Assembly (NCBI RefSeq): GCF_002234915.1
Contig: NZ_NEWD01000007.1
Span: 273,711-337,710 of the forward strand
Length of the DNA stretch: 64,000 bases
From: Bifidobacterium vansinderenii
GTDB lineage: Bacteria; Actinomycetota; Actinomycetes; Actinomycetales; Bifidobacteriaceae
Direction: 5' to 3'
This document shows, one piece after another, positions 36,101 to 44,363 of the stretch. Positions within the stretch are counted from its first letter, which is position 1. Every line of letters starts with the position of its first letter. The position numbers and the translations under genes were made by a program. The notes under the pieces are model-generated. The model was not told the DNA's origin. It saw only the letters and a program-made list of their open reading frames with translations, and made no database searches.

Positions 36101-37225
36101 ATCCGCAATACGACCGCAACGGCCCGCACGCTGATCCGCACTCGCCTGACTGATCGGCTCGATCGGCAGACGCTGCACCTTCGCCGCCTTCGAATAACGG
36201 GAGATACGAGCCATGCCCGGATCCACCACATACCGAATGCCCGGCACCGTCAGCGACGTCTCCGCCACATTCGTGGCCAGCACGATCCGCTGATGCGAAT
36301 GCGGCTCGAACACGCGATGCTGCTCCTTCGACGACAGCCTCGCGAACAACGGCAGGATCTCGATCGCATCCGGCCTGCGCATGTCCACCGCACGCTGGCC
36401 GAAATGCCGGCGCAACGCCGTCTCGAACTCATGAATGTCGCGCTCGCCGGCCGCGAACACCAGAATGTCGCGCGGACCACGCTCATGCGAGGAATGGATC
36501 ACCAGCTCGGCGCAGGCGCGGGCCACGGCAGTCGGCATGTCCATGTCCGGATCGTCGTCCTCCTCGCCGGGACGAATGTCCTCGAACCCCGGCACGTGAC
36601 GCATCAGCGCGGGCGCAGACCCCAGCGGCTCATACACGATCTGCACCGGATACGTACGGCCCGACACCTCGATCACCGGCACGTCCGTATGCAGCACCTT
36701 GGCGAAATGCTCCTGGAACTTCACCGAATCGATGGTCGCCGACGTGATGATCAGCTTCAGATCGCGCCGCTTCGGCAGCAAGGCCGTCAGATAGCCGAGC
36801 AGAAAGTCGATGTTGAGACTGCGCTCATGCGCCTCGTCGATGATGATCGTGTCGTACGCCGACAGCTTCGGATCGCGCTGGATCTGCGCCAGCAGAATAC
36901 CATCGGTCACCACGCGCAGACGCGTCTTCGGCGACGACTCGTCGGTGAAACGCACCTGGAAACCCACCTCGTCGCCAAGCCGCACCTGCATCTCCGAAGC
37001 GATGCGTTCGGCCACGGTACGCGCCGCGATACGCCTCGGCTGCGTGTGCACGATCTGATGACCATGACTGCCTCTGCCCATCTCCAACAGGATCTTCGGC
37101 AGCTGTGTGGTCTTGCCCGAACCGGTCTGACCGGAGACGATGACCACCTGATGGGAACGAACCGCCTCGGCGATCTCGTCCTTGGCCGCACTGACCGGCA
37201 GTTCGGATGGATATTCGAATTTCAC
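33164..37225 (-). CDS. hrpA: ATP-dependent RNA helicase HrpA
   Basis: 1353 aa, normal for HrpA (about 1300). The DEAH-box core has Walker A VSGQTGSGKTTQLPK, TQPRRIAARTVAERIA, TIIIDEAHERSLN and LIITSATID. Motif V/VI are LATNVAETSLTVPGI and QRAGRCGR. The HA2/OB region follows, then a long C-terminal HrpA extension. It unwinds RNA, and in E. coli it acts on fimbrial mRNA and stalled ribosomes. GTG at 37225 has AGAGGGG just upstream; an ATG 14 codons earlier (37267) is the alternative. It appears monocistronic. Confidence 0.94.
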   Translation of the reverse strand: MKFEYPSELPVSAAKDEIAEAVRSHQVVIVSGQTGSGKTTQLPKILLEMGRGSHGHQIVHTQPRRIAARTVAERIASEMQVRLGDEVGFQVRFTDESSPKTRLRVVTDGILLAQIQRDPKLSAYDTIIIDEAHERSLNIDFLLGYLTALLPKRRDLKLIITSATIDSVKFQEHFAKVLHTDVPVIEVSGRTYPVQIVYEPLGSAPALMRHVPGFEDIRPGEEDDDPDMDMPTAVARACAELVIHSSHERGPRDILVFAAGERDIHEFETALRRHFGQRAVDMRRPDAIEILPLFARLSSKEQHRVFEPHSHQRIVLATNVAETSLTVPGIRYVVDPGMARISRYSKAAKVQRLPIEPISQASADQRAGRCGRIADGIAIRLYERTDYETRPRFTEPEILRTALASVVLHMLSVGVARTASDVTNFGFIDPPDTKSVANGFNDLVELRAISRKQGDARLTRIGRQLARLPIDVRLARMVVQASNDTPNTLAAILVVVAFLSLQDPRERPEDKREEADRIHNRYADESSDFLTALNIWDRFFQAEGDPSNSALRRMCKTEFMSFPRMRQWKDLYRQLEQMCREFKFNVGEPQPSSRPPLEVRQLPINQQAAHSLKCAWDADGIHKAMLSGLLSSIGMQQIREPKASDFAGLRGAARAKAMKRAQKQSRNEYMGSRGTRFALFPASAVAKSTPQWVMAAELVETSRLWARSSAAIDPAWAEPLAGNLTRTTYAEPHWSASKGAAVASAKVLLYGLPIVQDRPVLWGSINPVEAREFLIREGLVGGEIQQRFPYDDFIDNNRDVLEAADEEASRTRHMADRVTDEDLVDFYDAKLPADITSMAKLGSWWRHHHDEDPTLLDFDPSKVERLQTADEVSLDDYPDRWHTLGSDGTPIDLKLTYVYDPNADDDGVTVHVPLKFLSRISPEQFTWTVPGLLDELIVTTIKSLPKALRVQFVPAPDTARAIRAWIDDQYESLPGSGEQGHPSPAPVDATTGVAAWPDFAHVFTQAAIHVVGAQLHPEVFGGEQWERLPKHLKMTFAVEKPVADRRGRGGHGRRGRSQRMQVIATGKSLLELQQRFAAEAAESARATVKKQATAAADQGKVVQSANLLHKAGATTVSRASMLWSAALDALRLPAERISSRWLGGEALMLASAPYKSTADLVEDLQLAAVKRLLPNVGSIRDDAQLADAVSDVMQVYEDTVYQVAHDVITILRRYAEVEKAVSGPASLPLLAVLQSIREHIATLVRPGFVGSVPPDALRSMDRYLHADLLRLDKAKVDKSRDVNWAWQADEAKQLVDKALDAARKQPAGPRHDEMMDKAETARWMLEEFYVSLWAQELGTPKPVSLKRITKALK

Positions 37226-37363
37226 TTGCCCCTCTGTCCCTATTCCTAAAACTCCAGCGGACGGCATGCGGACGATGACGCACCGTCATCGACCCACCGT
37301 CCCTACTGCTGTGCCGCTATGCCGCTATGTGGCTATGCGATTGCGGCCAATACGGTCATGCGC

Positions 37364-38029
37364 CTATGCGCGCAGCACCTCGATGACGCGATACCCCTTC
37401 GACGACGCGTACTTGCCCACGGTGAACTCCGCACCCAGCTGATCAGCCAGCCACGGGATCAGCGAATCCGAACCCAGATTACGCTGCACCACCAGATACG
37501 CCTCGCCGCCATGATTCAGCCGCGGCAGATACGTCATCAGCAGCTCGTGCAGCGCATCCTTGCCGATGCGGATCGGCGGATTCGACCAGATCACGTCAAA
37601 ACCGGCGTCGGCGGGGAACTCGTCGGCAAACGCGTCAGCCGTCACAGTGCGCACGTTTTCGCAGCCATTGCGCCTGGCATTGCCCGCGGTCAGCTCCAGC
37701 GCACGCTCGTTCACATCAACCGCCCACACCTCGGCCTCGGGCGACTCCAACGCCAGCGACAGCGAGATCGGACCCCAGCCGCAGCCCAGATCAAGGAACG
37801 TTCCATGCTCCGGCGTCTCCGGCGCATGCCTGAGCAGCACCGACGTACCCAGATCCAGACGAGAGCCGGAAAACACGCCATGACTCGTCTCCACCGTGAC
37901 ATCACGCCCGCGCAGCGTCACCTGCAGCGTACGACGAACATCCTCCGACGACGGCGTCGCCGAAAAATACTGCTCATTCTGCCCATTGCCGGCCTTGTGT
38001 CCGTTCACCCTGTCCGCCTTGCGTGCCAT
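37364..38029 (-). CDS. RsmC-like class I SAM-dependent rRNA methyltransferase
   Basis: 221 aa. The SAM-binding motif is FLDLGCGWGPISLSLAL, with WAVDVNERALELT as motif II and VIWSNPPIRIGKDALHELL as the catalytic NPP motif of N2-guanine methyltransferases. It corresponds to the C-terminal half of E. coli RsmC (16S G1207), a common short form in Gram-positives. ATG at 38029 has AAGGAG 9 nt upstream; the ATG at 38035 would be too close. It is divergent from hflX. Confidence 0.88.
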   Translation of the reverse strand: MARKADRVNGHKAGNGQNEQYFSATPSSEDVRRTLQVTLRGRDVTVETSHGVFSGSRLDLGTSVLLRHAPETPEHGTFLDLGCGWGPISLSLALESPEAEVWAVDVNERALELTAGNARRNGCENVRTVTADAFADEFPADAGFDVIWSNPPIRIGKDALHELLMTYLPRLNHGGEAYLVVQRNLGSDSLIPWLADQLGAEFTVGKYASSKGYRVIEVLRA

Positions 38030-38172
38030 AACCATTCACTCCTTGATAGTTCCGACTGCTCTCGACCGCCTCGGCCGTCACCCACATCGATTGCCCGACC
38101 GCGCCAACGTCCCATGTCTTCTCACACGATGATAATAAGAAGCCGGAATAGAGCGTACAACGAGAGGTGCCA

Positions 38173-39672
38173 GTGGCCAACAGCGAAACGAACGGCAGAG
38201 AACAGCAGACGGATCAGGGCACGACGGACGTGCTCGCCGAACACTCCGAAGTACTGCAGGACACGACGTCAGGCGGCGCGTTCGGCCCGGGCAGCGAAGA
38301 ATGGGCGGAACGAGAGTCACGCAACCAGCTCAAGCATGTCACCGGTCTCGGCGAACTCCAGGACGTCACCGAAGTCGAATACCGTCAGGTGCGACTCGAA
38401 CGCGTCGTGCTCGTCGGCGTCTGGTCCAGTCAGGAAACCACCCAGGCTAAGGCCGAGGAATCCCTGAGGGAGCTCGCCGCGCTCGCCGAAACCGCCGGCG
38501 CACAGGTGATGGACGGTCTGCTGCAGCATCGTCTCCGCCCCGACTCCGCCACCTACGTGGGTTCCGGCAAGGCCAAGGAGATCGCCGGCATCGTGGCGCA
38601 GCTCGACGCCGACACCATCGTGGTGGACGCCGACCTGCCGCCGTCGCAGAGGCGCGGCCTCGAGGATGTGGCCAAGGTGAAGGTGGTGGACCGCACCGCC
38701 GTGATCCTCGACATCTTCGCCCAGCATGCCACCAGCCGTGAGGGCAAGGCCCAGGTGGAGCTCGCCCAGCTTGAATACATGCTTCCCCGACTGCGCGGTT
38801 GGGGCGGTTCGTTGTCTCGACAGGCCGGCGGCCAGGCTGCGGGTCAGGCCGGCGGCATCGGCTCCCGAGGTCCGGGTGAGACCCAGATCGAAATGGACCG
38901 TCGCGTGATCCGCACCCGCATGGCCCGTCTGCGCCGTCAGATCGCCCAGATGGCTCCGGCCCGCGAAGTCAAGCGTGGTTCGCGCCGTCGGCATGAGCTG
39001 CCGTCCGTGGCCGTGGTCGGCTACACCAACGCCGGCAAGTCCTCGCTGACCAACCGGCTCACCGGATCCGCCGAACTCGTCGAGAACGCGCTGTTCGCCA
39101 CCCTCGACACCGCGGTGCGTCGCGCCCGTTCCGTCAACGGACGTCATTACACGTTCGTCGACACCGTCGGCTTCGTTCGCCGACTGCCCACACAGCTTAT
39201 CGAGGCGTTCAAGTCCACGCTGGAGGAGGTGGGGGAGTCCGACGTGATCCTCCACGTCGTCGACGGATCCCACCCCGACCCCTTCTCCCAGATCGACGCC
39301 GTCAACGACGTGCTCGCCGACATCCCCGGCGTGGAGGGCATTCCGCGCATCCTTGCCTTCAACAAGATCGACATGGTCGACGACGTGGCCCGTAACCGAC
39401 TCCGCCAGCTCGACCCGGACGCGTTCCTCGTCTCCGCCGCCACCGGCGAAGGCGTCGACGCCCTGCGTGACGCCGTGGAGGCGCTGCTTCCTGTTCCCGA
39501 CGTCCACGTCAGCGCGCTCCTGCCCTACGACGCCGGCTCCCTCGTCTCCGAGGTCCGCGAATACGGCATGGTCGATCACGTCGAATACCGTCCCGACGGC
39601 GTCTACGTCGAAGCAAACGTCGATCCCCGTCTTGCCGCGCGTATTGTCGACCGTGCCATCGACGAGGAATGA
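38173..39672 (+). CDS. hflX: GTPase HflX
   Basis: 499 aa ribosome-associated GTPase that rescues stalled ribosomes under stress. The HflX N-terminal domain includes LRPDSATYVGSGKAKEIA and TIVVDADLPPSQRRGLED, then LEYMLPRLRGWGGSLSRQ and RGPGETQIEMDRR. The G domain has P-loop VVGYTNAGKSSLTNRL (from about residue 282), DTVGFVRRLPTQLIEAF and NKIDMVDD. GTG at 38173 has GAGAGG 5 nt upstream; the GTG at 38167 is too close to it. The C-terminal domain ends the protein normally. Confidence 0.95.
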   Translation: MANSETNGREQQTDQGTTDVLAEHSEVLQDTTSGGAFGPGSEEWAERESRNQLKHVTGLGELQDVTEVEYRQVRLERVVLVGVWSSQETTQAKAEESLRELAALAETAGAQVMDGLLQHRLRPDSATYVGSGKAKEIAGIVAQLDADTIVVDADLPPSQRRGLEDVAKVKVVDRTAVILDIFAQHATSREGKAQVELAQLEYMLPRLRGWGGSLSRQAGGQAAGQAGGIGSRGPGETQIEMDRRVIRTRMARLRRQIAQMAPAREVKRGSRRRHELPSVAVVGYTNAGKSSLTNRLTGSAELVENALFATLDTAVRRARSVNGRHYTFVDTVGFVRRLPTQLIEAFKSTLEEVGESDVILHVVDGSHPDPFSQIDAVNDVLADIPGVEGIPRILAFNKIDMVDDVARNRLRQLDPDAFLVSAATGEGVDALRDAVEALLPVPDVHVSALLPYDAGSLVSEVREYGMVDHVEYRPDGVYVEANVDPRLAARIVDRAIDEE

Positions 39673-39828
39673 TCATCCGGCGGCGTATCCCTCCGGCCGT
39701 TCGCTGAATGCTGATCTCCGAAAGCGTTGCGATCGTTAACATGTGCACGCTAACGTCATGATTTCGGCAAACGATCGACGCGCAAACAACTCCAAGGCGA
39801 ATCTTGGCAACAAATAGTCAGATGGTGA

Positions 39829-40860
<1,032 letters not shown>

Positions 40861-40967
40861 TAAAAATCCGTTCCACGGAGTGTCATCTTCGTTGTTGCAG
40901 ACTTCGACGTACCTTTGTACGCCTTCGTCTGCACGCCTTGATGACACACGCGTGGAACGGATTTTTA
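40861..40967 (+). terminator. Large multi-stem hairpin after ldh (covaries with the one after glnA2)
   Basis: A 17-bp perfect outer stem (40861-40877 with 40951-40967), A-rich left and T-rich right, then GTGTCATC/GATGACAC, a TGCAGAC/GTCTGCA middle stem and an apical CGTAC-CTTT-GTACG hairpin flanked by TTCGA and CCTTC. It starts at the base after the ldh stop. Loops and outer CCACGGAGTGT/ACACGCGTGG are shared with 31638-31743; the middle stem differs but still pairs. Confidence 0.9.
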
Positions 40968-41078
40968 TGTGGACTTCACGCTACGGAGCGTCGATTTTTT
41001 TATGACTGCGATGCCGGATGCCTTTGATGAGAGGACTTCCGGCGAATCCGGTGGGGGGAGAGGTGCTCCATCGAAAGC

Positions 41079-41114
41079 AAAAGGGTCGAAACCGTTACTG
41101 GTTTCGACCCTTTT
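41079..41114 (-). terminator. Intrinsic terminator of lexA
   Basis: AAAAGGGTCGAAACC (41079-41093) pairs perfectly with GGTTTCGACCCTTTT (41100-41114) around a GTTACT loop. lexA ends at 41123 on the minus strand, so this is its terminator; the right side T-run could also serve the plus strand. Confidence 0.9.
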
Positions 41115-41122
41115 TGTGATCC

Positions 41123-41854
41123 TCAGACCTTACGCAATACGGTGACCACCTTGCCCATGACCGAGGCATTGGTGCCGTCGATGGGCGTGTACGCCGGATT
41201 GTGGGGGATAAGCCACACATGGCCCTTCTCGTTGCGGAACGTCTTCACCGTGGCCTCGCCATCCAGCAGAGCGGCCACGATATCGCCGTTCTCGGCAGTG
41301 TTCTGCGCACGAACCACCACGAAATCACCATCGCAGATGGCCGCATCCACCATGGAATCGCCATGGACCTCCAGCATGAACAGATTGCCGTCACCGGTCA
41401 GCCTCTTCGGCAGTCGCATCACATCCTCGACATGCTGCTCCGCAGTGATCGGCATGCCGGCGGCGATGCGTCCGACCAGGGGTACGTCGCGCGACTGCGC
41501 CAGTGACGCCTCGCGCTCCTCGATCGCCTCCTGACTCGGAAAACGAACAATGGCCGAGCCGTCGGGAGAACGTTCGATCGTATCGCCATCCCAGTCGGCC
41601 AACAGTTCGATGGCGCGCCCCTTGTTCGCATTGATGCGAATATACCCCTTGTCCTCAAGGGCATGAAGCTGATGCTTCACCGACGACGGGCTCTTCAGCC
41701 CGACGCTTTCACCGATCTCGCGGAACGAAGGGGCGAACCCCTTCTGCAGAATATGCTCGCGAATTGCCTCCAGAATACGTCGCTGTCGGTCGGTGAGATC
41801 CTCCCCGCCGAATACGGGACCGCCGCCTTTCGGCGAAAAGGGAATGGTGCGCAC
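41123..41854 (-). CDS. lexA: LexA repressor (SOS regulator)
   Basis: 243 aa. The winged-helix domain has LTDRQRRILEAIREHI and SFREIGESVGLKSPSSVKHQL. The self-cleavage site is Ala132-Gly133 in VGRIAAGMP, and the catalytic dyad is Ser167 in VHGDSMVDA and Lys204 in ATVKTF. RecA-stimulated self-cleavage relieves repression of DNA damage genes. GTG start at 41854 with AAAGGAG 6 nt upstream. It is divergent from the LysM division inhibitor, and the shared region holds one perfect and one near-consensus LexA box. Confidence 0.96.
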   Translation of the reverse strand: MRTIPFSPKGGGPVFGGEDLTDRQRRILEAIREHILQKGFAPSFREIGESVGLKSPSSVKHQLHALEDKGYIRINANKGRAIELLADWDGDTIERSPDGSAIVRFPSQEAIEEREASLAQSRDVPLVGRIAAGMPITAEQHVEDVMRLPKRLTGDGNLFMLEVHGDSMVDAAICDGDFVVVRAQNTAENGDIVAALLDGEATVKTFRNEKGHVWLIPHNPAYTPIDGTNASVMGKVVTVLRKV

Positions 41855-41904
41855 GTCGAACTCCTTTCAGTTGGTTCAACTGTACATCGAAATGTTCGAA
41901 ACTC

Positions 41905-41918
41905 AAAACAGATGTTCT
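41905..41918. promoter_or_regulatory. Near-consensus LexA box
   Basis: AAAC-AGAT-GTTC differs by one base from GAAC-N4-GTTC. It lies 51 bp before the lexA start, suitable for LexA autoregulation. Confidence 0.5.
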
Positions 41919-41926
41919 ATAGAAGG

Positions 41927-41955
41927 TTGCACGATTCGTACATATGTGGCACAAT
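41927..41955 (+). promoter_or_regulatory. Putative promoter of the LysM division inhibitor
   Basis: TTGCAC (41927-41932) and CACAAT (41950-41955) with a 17-bp spacer. The LexA box follows 17 bp after the -10, where a bound repressor would block transcription. Confidence 0.5.
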
Positions 41956-41971
41956 TGCAACTACTGTTCGA

Positions 41972-41987
41972 TAGAACGTGTGTTCGA
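41972..41987. promoter_or_regulatory. LexA-binding SOS box
   Basis: TAGAACGTGTGTTCGA contains GAAC-GTGT-GTTC, a perfect match to the actinobacterial/Gram-positive SOS consensus. It ends 12 bp before the LysM gene start. Confidence 0.85.
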
Positions 41988-41999
41988 GAAAGGTGCATC

Positions 42000-42419
42000 A
42001 TGACGGATATGCATTTCACATTAGAGGCAAAGCCCTTGAATTCCAAAGCATTGCCGTCGACGTTCGCTGCAAGGCGCGTGCTGAACACCACGGCAACAGA
42101 TGTTCGATCAACGGTTGATGATGTTCGACTCCGTGATGCGGTATGGCGCCGTGCCATGACGATTCTGCTGTTGATCGTGCTGCTCTGTCTTCCGATCGCT
42201 GTACTGAAGAACTCCTCGGGCGCCGCATCGGGTGGGGCCGAGCCGATGGAGGTCGTCAGTTATACGGTGGCTCCGGGAGATACGTTGTGGTCCTATGCGG
42301 AACGTGTCACCCCGGAGGGCGAAGATGTGAGCGAGACCGTGGAGGAGCTCAAACAGCTGAATCATCTACAGACATCGTCGTTGCAGGTGGGGCAGCGCAT
42401 CGTGGTGCCGATACGATGA
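42000..42419 (+). CDS. LysM-domain membrane protein, predicted SOS-induced division inhibitor (YneA/DivS/ChiZ-like)
   Basis: 139 aa. A cytoplasmic N-terminus of about 50 residues, one membrane helix (about 52-70, [17 protein letters not shown]) and a C-terminal LysM peptidoglycan-binding domain ([19 protein letters not shown] through [10 protein letters not shown]). This is the layout of YneA of Bacillus and the lexA-linked inhibitors DivS and ChiZ of actinobacteria, which halt division after DNA damage. The call rests on position (divergent from lexA, before nrdR), the SOS box and architecture. AAAGG lies upstream of the ATG. Confidence 0.82.
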   Translation: MTDMHFTLEAKPLNSKALPSTFAARRVLNTTATDVRSTVDDVRLRDAVWRRAMTILLLIVLLCLPIAVLKNSSGAASGGAEPMEVVSYTVAPGDTLWSYAERVTPEGEDVSETVEELKQLNHLQTSSLQVGQRIVVPIR

Positions 42420-42514
42420 CATCGTCCGTCCGCAATGGGGACACGAGGGCCGATTTCGTCGATGGCTCGTGCAAGACACGCGGGTGGTGCGCACCAACGT
42501 TTACTCTTGATGGT

Positions 42515-42988
42515 ATGCATTGCCCTTTCTGTAAGAACCCGGATACCAAGGTCGTCGATACCCGTGTGGGGGAGGACGGCTATTCCATTCGCCGTCGGCG
42601 TGAATGCCCGAAATGCTCGCGACGGTTCACCACGGTCGAGACGGCCACGTTGATGGTGATCAAACGATCGGGGAACGTTGAGCCGTTCAATCGTGACAAG
42701 GTGATCACCGGCGTGCGCAAGGCATGTCAGGGACGGCCCATCAAGGAGGAAGATCTCAAGCAGCTCGGTCAGCGCGTGGAGGAGGATCTTCGCGCGCGCG
42801 GACTCGCCCAGGTGCCGTCCGACGAAGTGGGACGGGCAATCCTCGGTCCGCTCCGTGATCTGGACGAGGTGGCCTACATGCGATTCGCCAGCGTATATCA
42901 GGAGTTCAACAATCTCGAGGATTTCGAACGTGCGATCAGGGAGCTGCGGGAGCAGGAGTCCCCGACCGGGAACGAATCCAAGAACTGA
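42515..42988 (+). CDS. nrdR: Transcriptional repressor NrdR
   Basis: 157 aa. NrdR senses ATP/dATP and represses ribonucleotide reductase genes. The zinc ribbon is [24 protein letters not shown], followed by the ATP-cone domain ([24 protein letters not shown]). ATG at 42515 gives the normal family N-terminus but has no clear ribosome binding site. An in-frame ATG at 42416 overlaps the LysM gene stop (ATGA) and would add 33 residues. Order lexA, division inhibitor, nrdR is shared with other actinobacteria. No NrdR boxes or nrd genes were seen here. Confidence 0.93.
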   Translation: MHCPFCKNPDTKVVDTRVGEDGYSIRRRRECPKCSRRFTTVETATLMVIKRSGNVEPFNRDKVITGVRKACQGRPIKEEDLKQLGQRVEEDLRARGLAQVPSDEVGRAILGPLRDLDEVAYMRFASVYQEFNNLEDFERAIRELREQESPTGNESKN

Positions 42989-43071
42989 TCGTGTGTGTCG
43001 TGTGTGCTCGCCGCCATCGGCATGCAATGACCGATAACCATAGAAGCGACAGACGCAAGGCATCACACAAC

Positions 43072-43124
43072 ATAAGGCGATGGGCGACTCCCCGCAAGGA
43101 AGGGGAAGTCGCCCATCGCCTTAT
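43072..43124. terminator. Bidirectional terminator between nrdR and serA
   Basis: ATAAGGCGATGGGCGACT (43072-43089) pairs perfectly with AGTCGCCCATCGCCTTAT (43107-43124), with an inner CCCC..GGGG. The genes on both sides converge. Confidence 0.85.
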
Positions 43125-43156
43125 TGACGATTAATTCGCCAGTACAGCGCTACGAG

Positions 43157-44353
43157 TCACAGCACGCGCACGCGAATGGTGCCCTGCAGGTTCTTGAGCT
43201 GCTCCAGTGCCTCGGCGCTGGGTCGACTGGACACGTCGGTGACTACGTAACCGAGCTCATCCTCGGTGGCCAGCGCCTGGGCGGTGATATTGATGTTCTC
43301 CGCACCAAGCACATGATTCACGTTGGCCAGCACACCCGGCAGATTATCATGCAGATGCGCGATGCGCACCGCGCCCTGGCACGGATTCATGTTCAGCGTC
43401 GGCAGATTCACCGACAGCGAGGTGACGCCGTTGCTCCAGTAGTCGAGCAGCTTGTGCGACACGAAATGCCCGATGGCCTCCTGTGCCTCAAGCGTGGAAC
43501 CGCCGATGTGCGGCGTGAGGATCACGTTGTCCTCCTCGCTCAGCGGTGTGGCGAACGCATCACCGGACTTCTTCGGCTCCACCGGGAACACGTCCACCGC
43601 GGCGCCGGCGATATGACCGGAATCCATATGGCTCTTCAAGGCGTCCAGATCCGCCACGAAACCGCGGGACAGGTTGATGAACACCGAGCCCTGCTTCATA
43701 TGTTCGAACTGGTCTTCGCCGAAGAAGTTTGTGTTCGACTTACGGCCGTCGACGTGCAGGGTGACGGCATCGGACTTCTCCAGCAGGTCGTCAAGGCTCT
43801 CGGCGCGTTCGGCATTGCCCAGCGCCAGCTTCTCTTCGATGTCGTAGAACACCACATGCATGCCCAGCGCCTCGGCAAGCACGGACACCTGGGAGCCGAT
43901 GTTGCCATAGCCGATGATGCCCAGGGTCTTGCCGCGAACCTCATGGGATCCGGCGGCGGACTTGTCCCACACGCCGCCACGCACATGATGGGAATGCGCG
44001 GGCAGGCGGCGCATCAGCGCGATAATATCCGAAATAACCAGCTCCACCACGGAACGGGTGTTGGAGTACGGCGCGTTGAACACGGCGATGCCGCGCTTGC
44101 CCGCATACTTCAGGTCCACCTGATTCGTGCCGATGGAGAAGCAGCCCACGGCGGTCAGGTTCGGTCGGGCGGCAAGGACCTTCTCGGTGACGTTCGTCTT
44201 GGAACGCACGCCGAGAAGATCCACACCGTCGAGCGCGGCAATGAGTTCGTCCTCATCCATGGCGCCCTTCGTCGTCACCACTTCGAAACCATGCTGGCGC
44301 AGGTTCTCGGACGCGAACGGATGGATGTTCTCAAGTAGTAAGGCTTTAGGCAT
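43157..44353 (-). CDS. serA: D-3-phosphoglycerate dehydrogenase
   Basis: 398 aa. First step of serine synthesis, 3-phosphoglycerate to 3-phosphohydroxypyruvate with NAD. It resembles the E. coli-type short SerA: substrate domain (LLGVRSKTNVTEKVL), NAD motif LGIIGYGNIGSQVSVLAEALG, catalytic INLSRGFVADLDAL, VDVFPVEPKK and LTPHIGGSTLEAQ. A C-terminal ACT domain (about 325-398, HDNLPGVLANVNHVLG) likely mediates serine feedback. The ATG at 44353 is 10 bp after the helicase stop, so the two genes form an operon. GTAGGCGGT precedes it. Confidence 0.95.
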   Translation of the reverse strand: MPKALLLENIHPFASENLRQHGFEVVTTKGAMDEDELIAALDGVDLLGVRSKTNVTEKVLAARPNLTAVGCFSIGTNQVDLKYAGKRGIAVFNAPYSNTRSVVELVISDIIALMRRLPAHSHHVRGGVWDKSAAGSHEVRGKTLGIIGYGNIGSQVSVLAEALGMHVVFYDIEEKLALGNAERAESLDDLLEKSDAVTLHVDGRKSNTNFFGEDQFEHMKQGSVFINLSRGFVADLDALKSHMDSGHIAGAAVDVFPVEPKKSGDAFATPLSEEDNVILTPHIGGSTLEAQEAIGHFVSHKLLDYWSNGVTSLSVNLPTLNMNPCQGAVRIAHLHDNLPGVLANVNHVLGAENINITAQALATEDELGYVVTDVSSRPSAEALEQLKNLQGTIRVRVL

Positions 44354-44363
44354 ACCGCCTACC

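Noticed and set aside
34493..37249. 918-codon open frame opposite hrpA
   Set aside because: Arg/His/Leu-rich shadow of the helicase core; no start signal or domain.
37305..37345. Short tandem GCCGCTAT-like units upstream of hrpA
   Set aside because: Only about three imperfect units; too short to call a functional repeat.
41930..41960. Additional LexA boxes around ACATATGT and in the LysM coding region
   Set aside because: They lack the GAAC...GTTC half-sites or have two or more mismatches.
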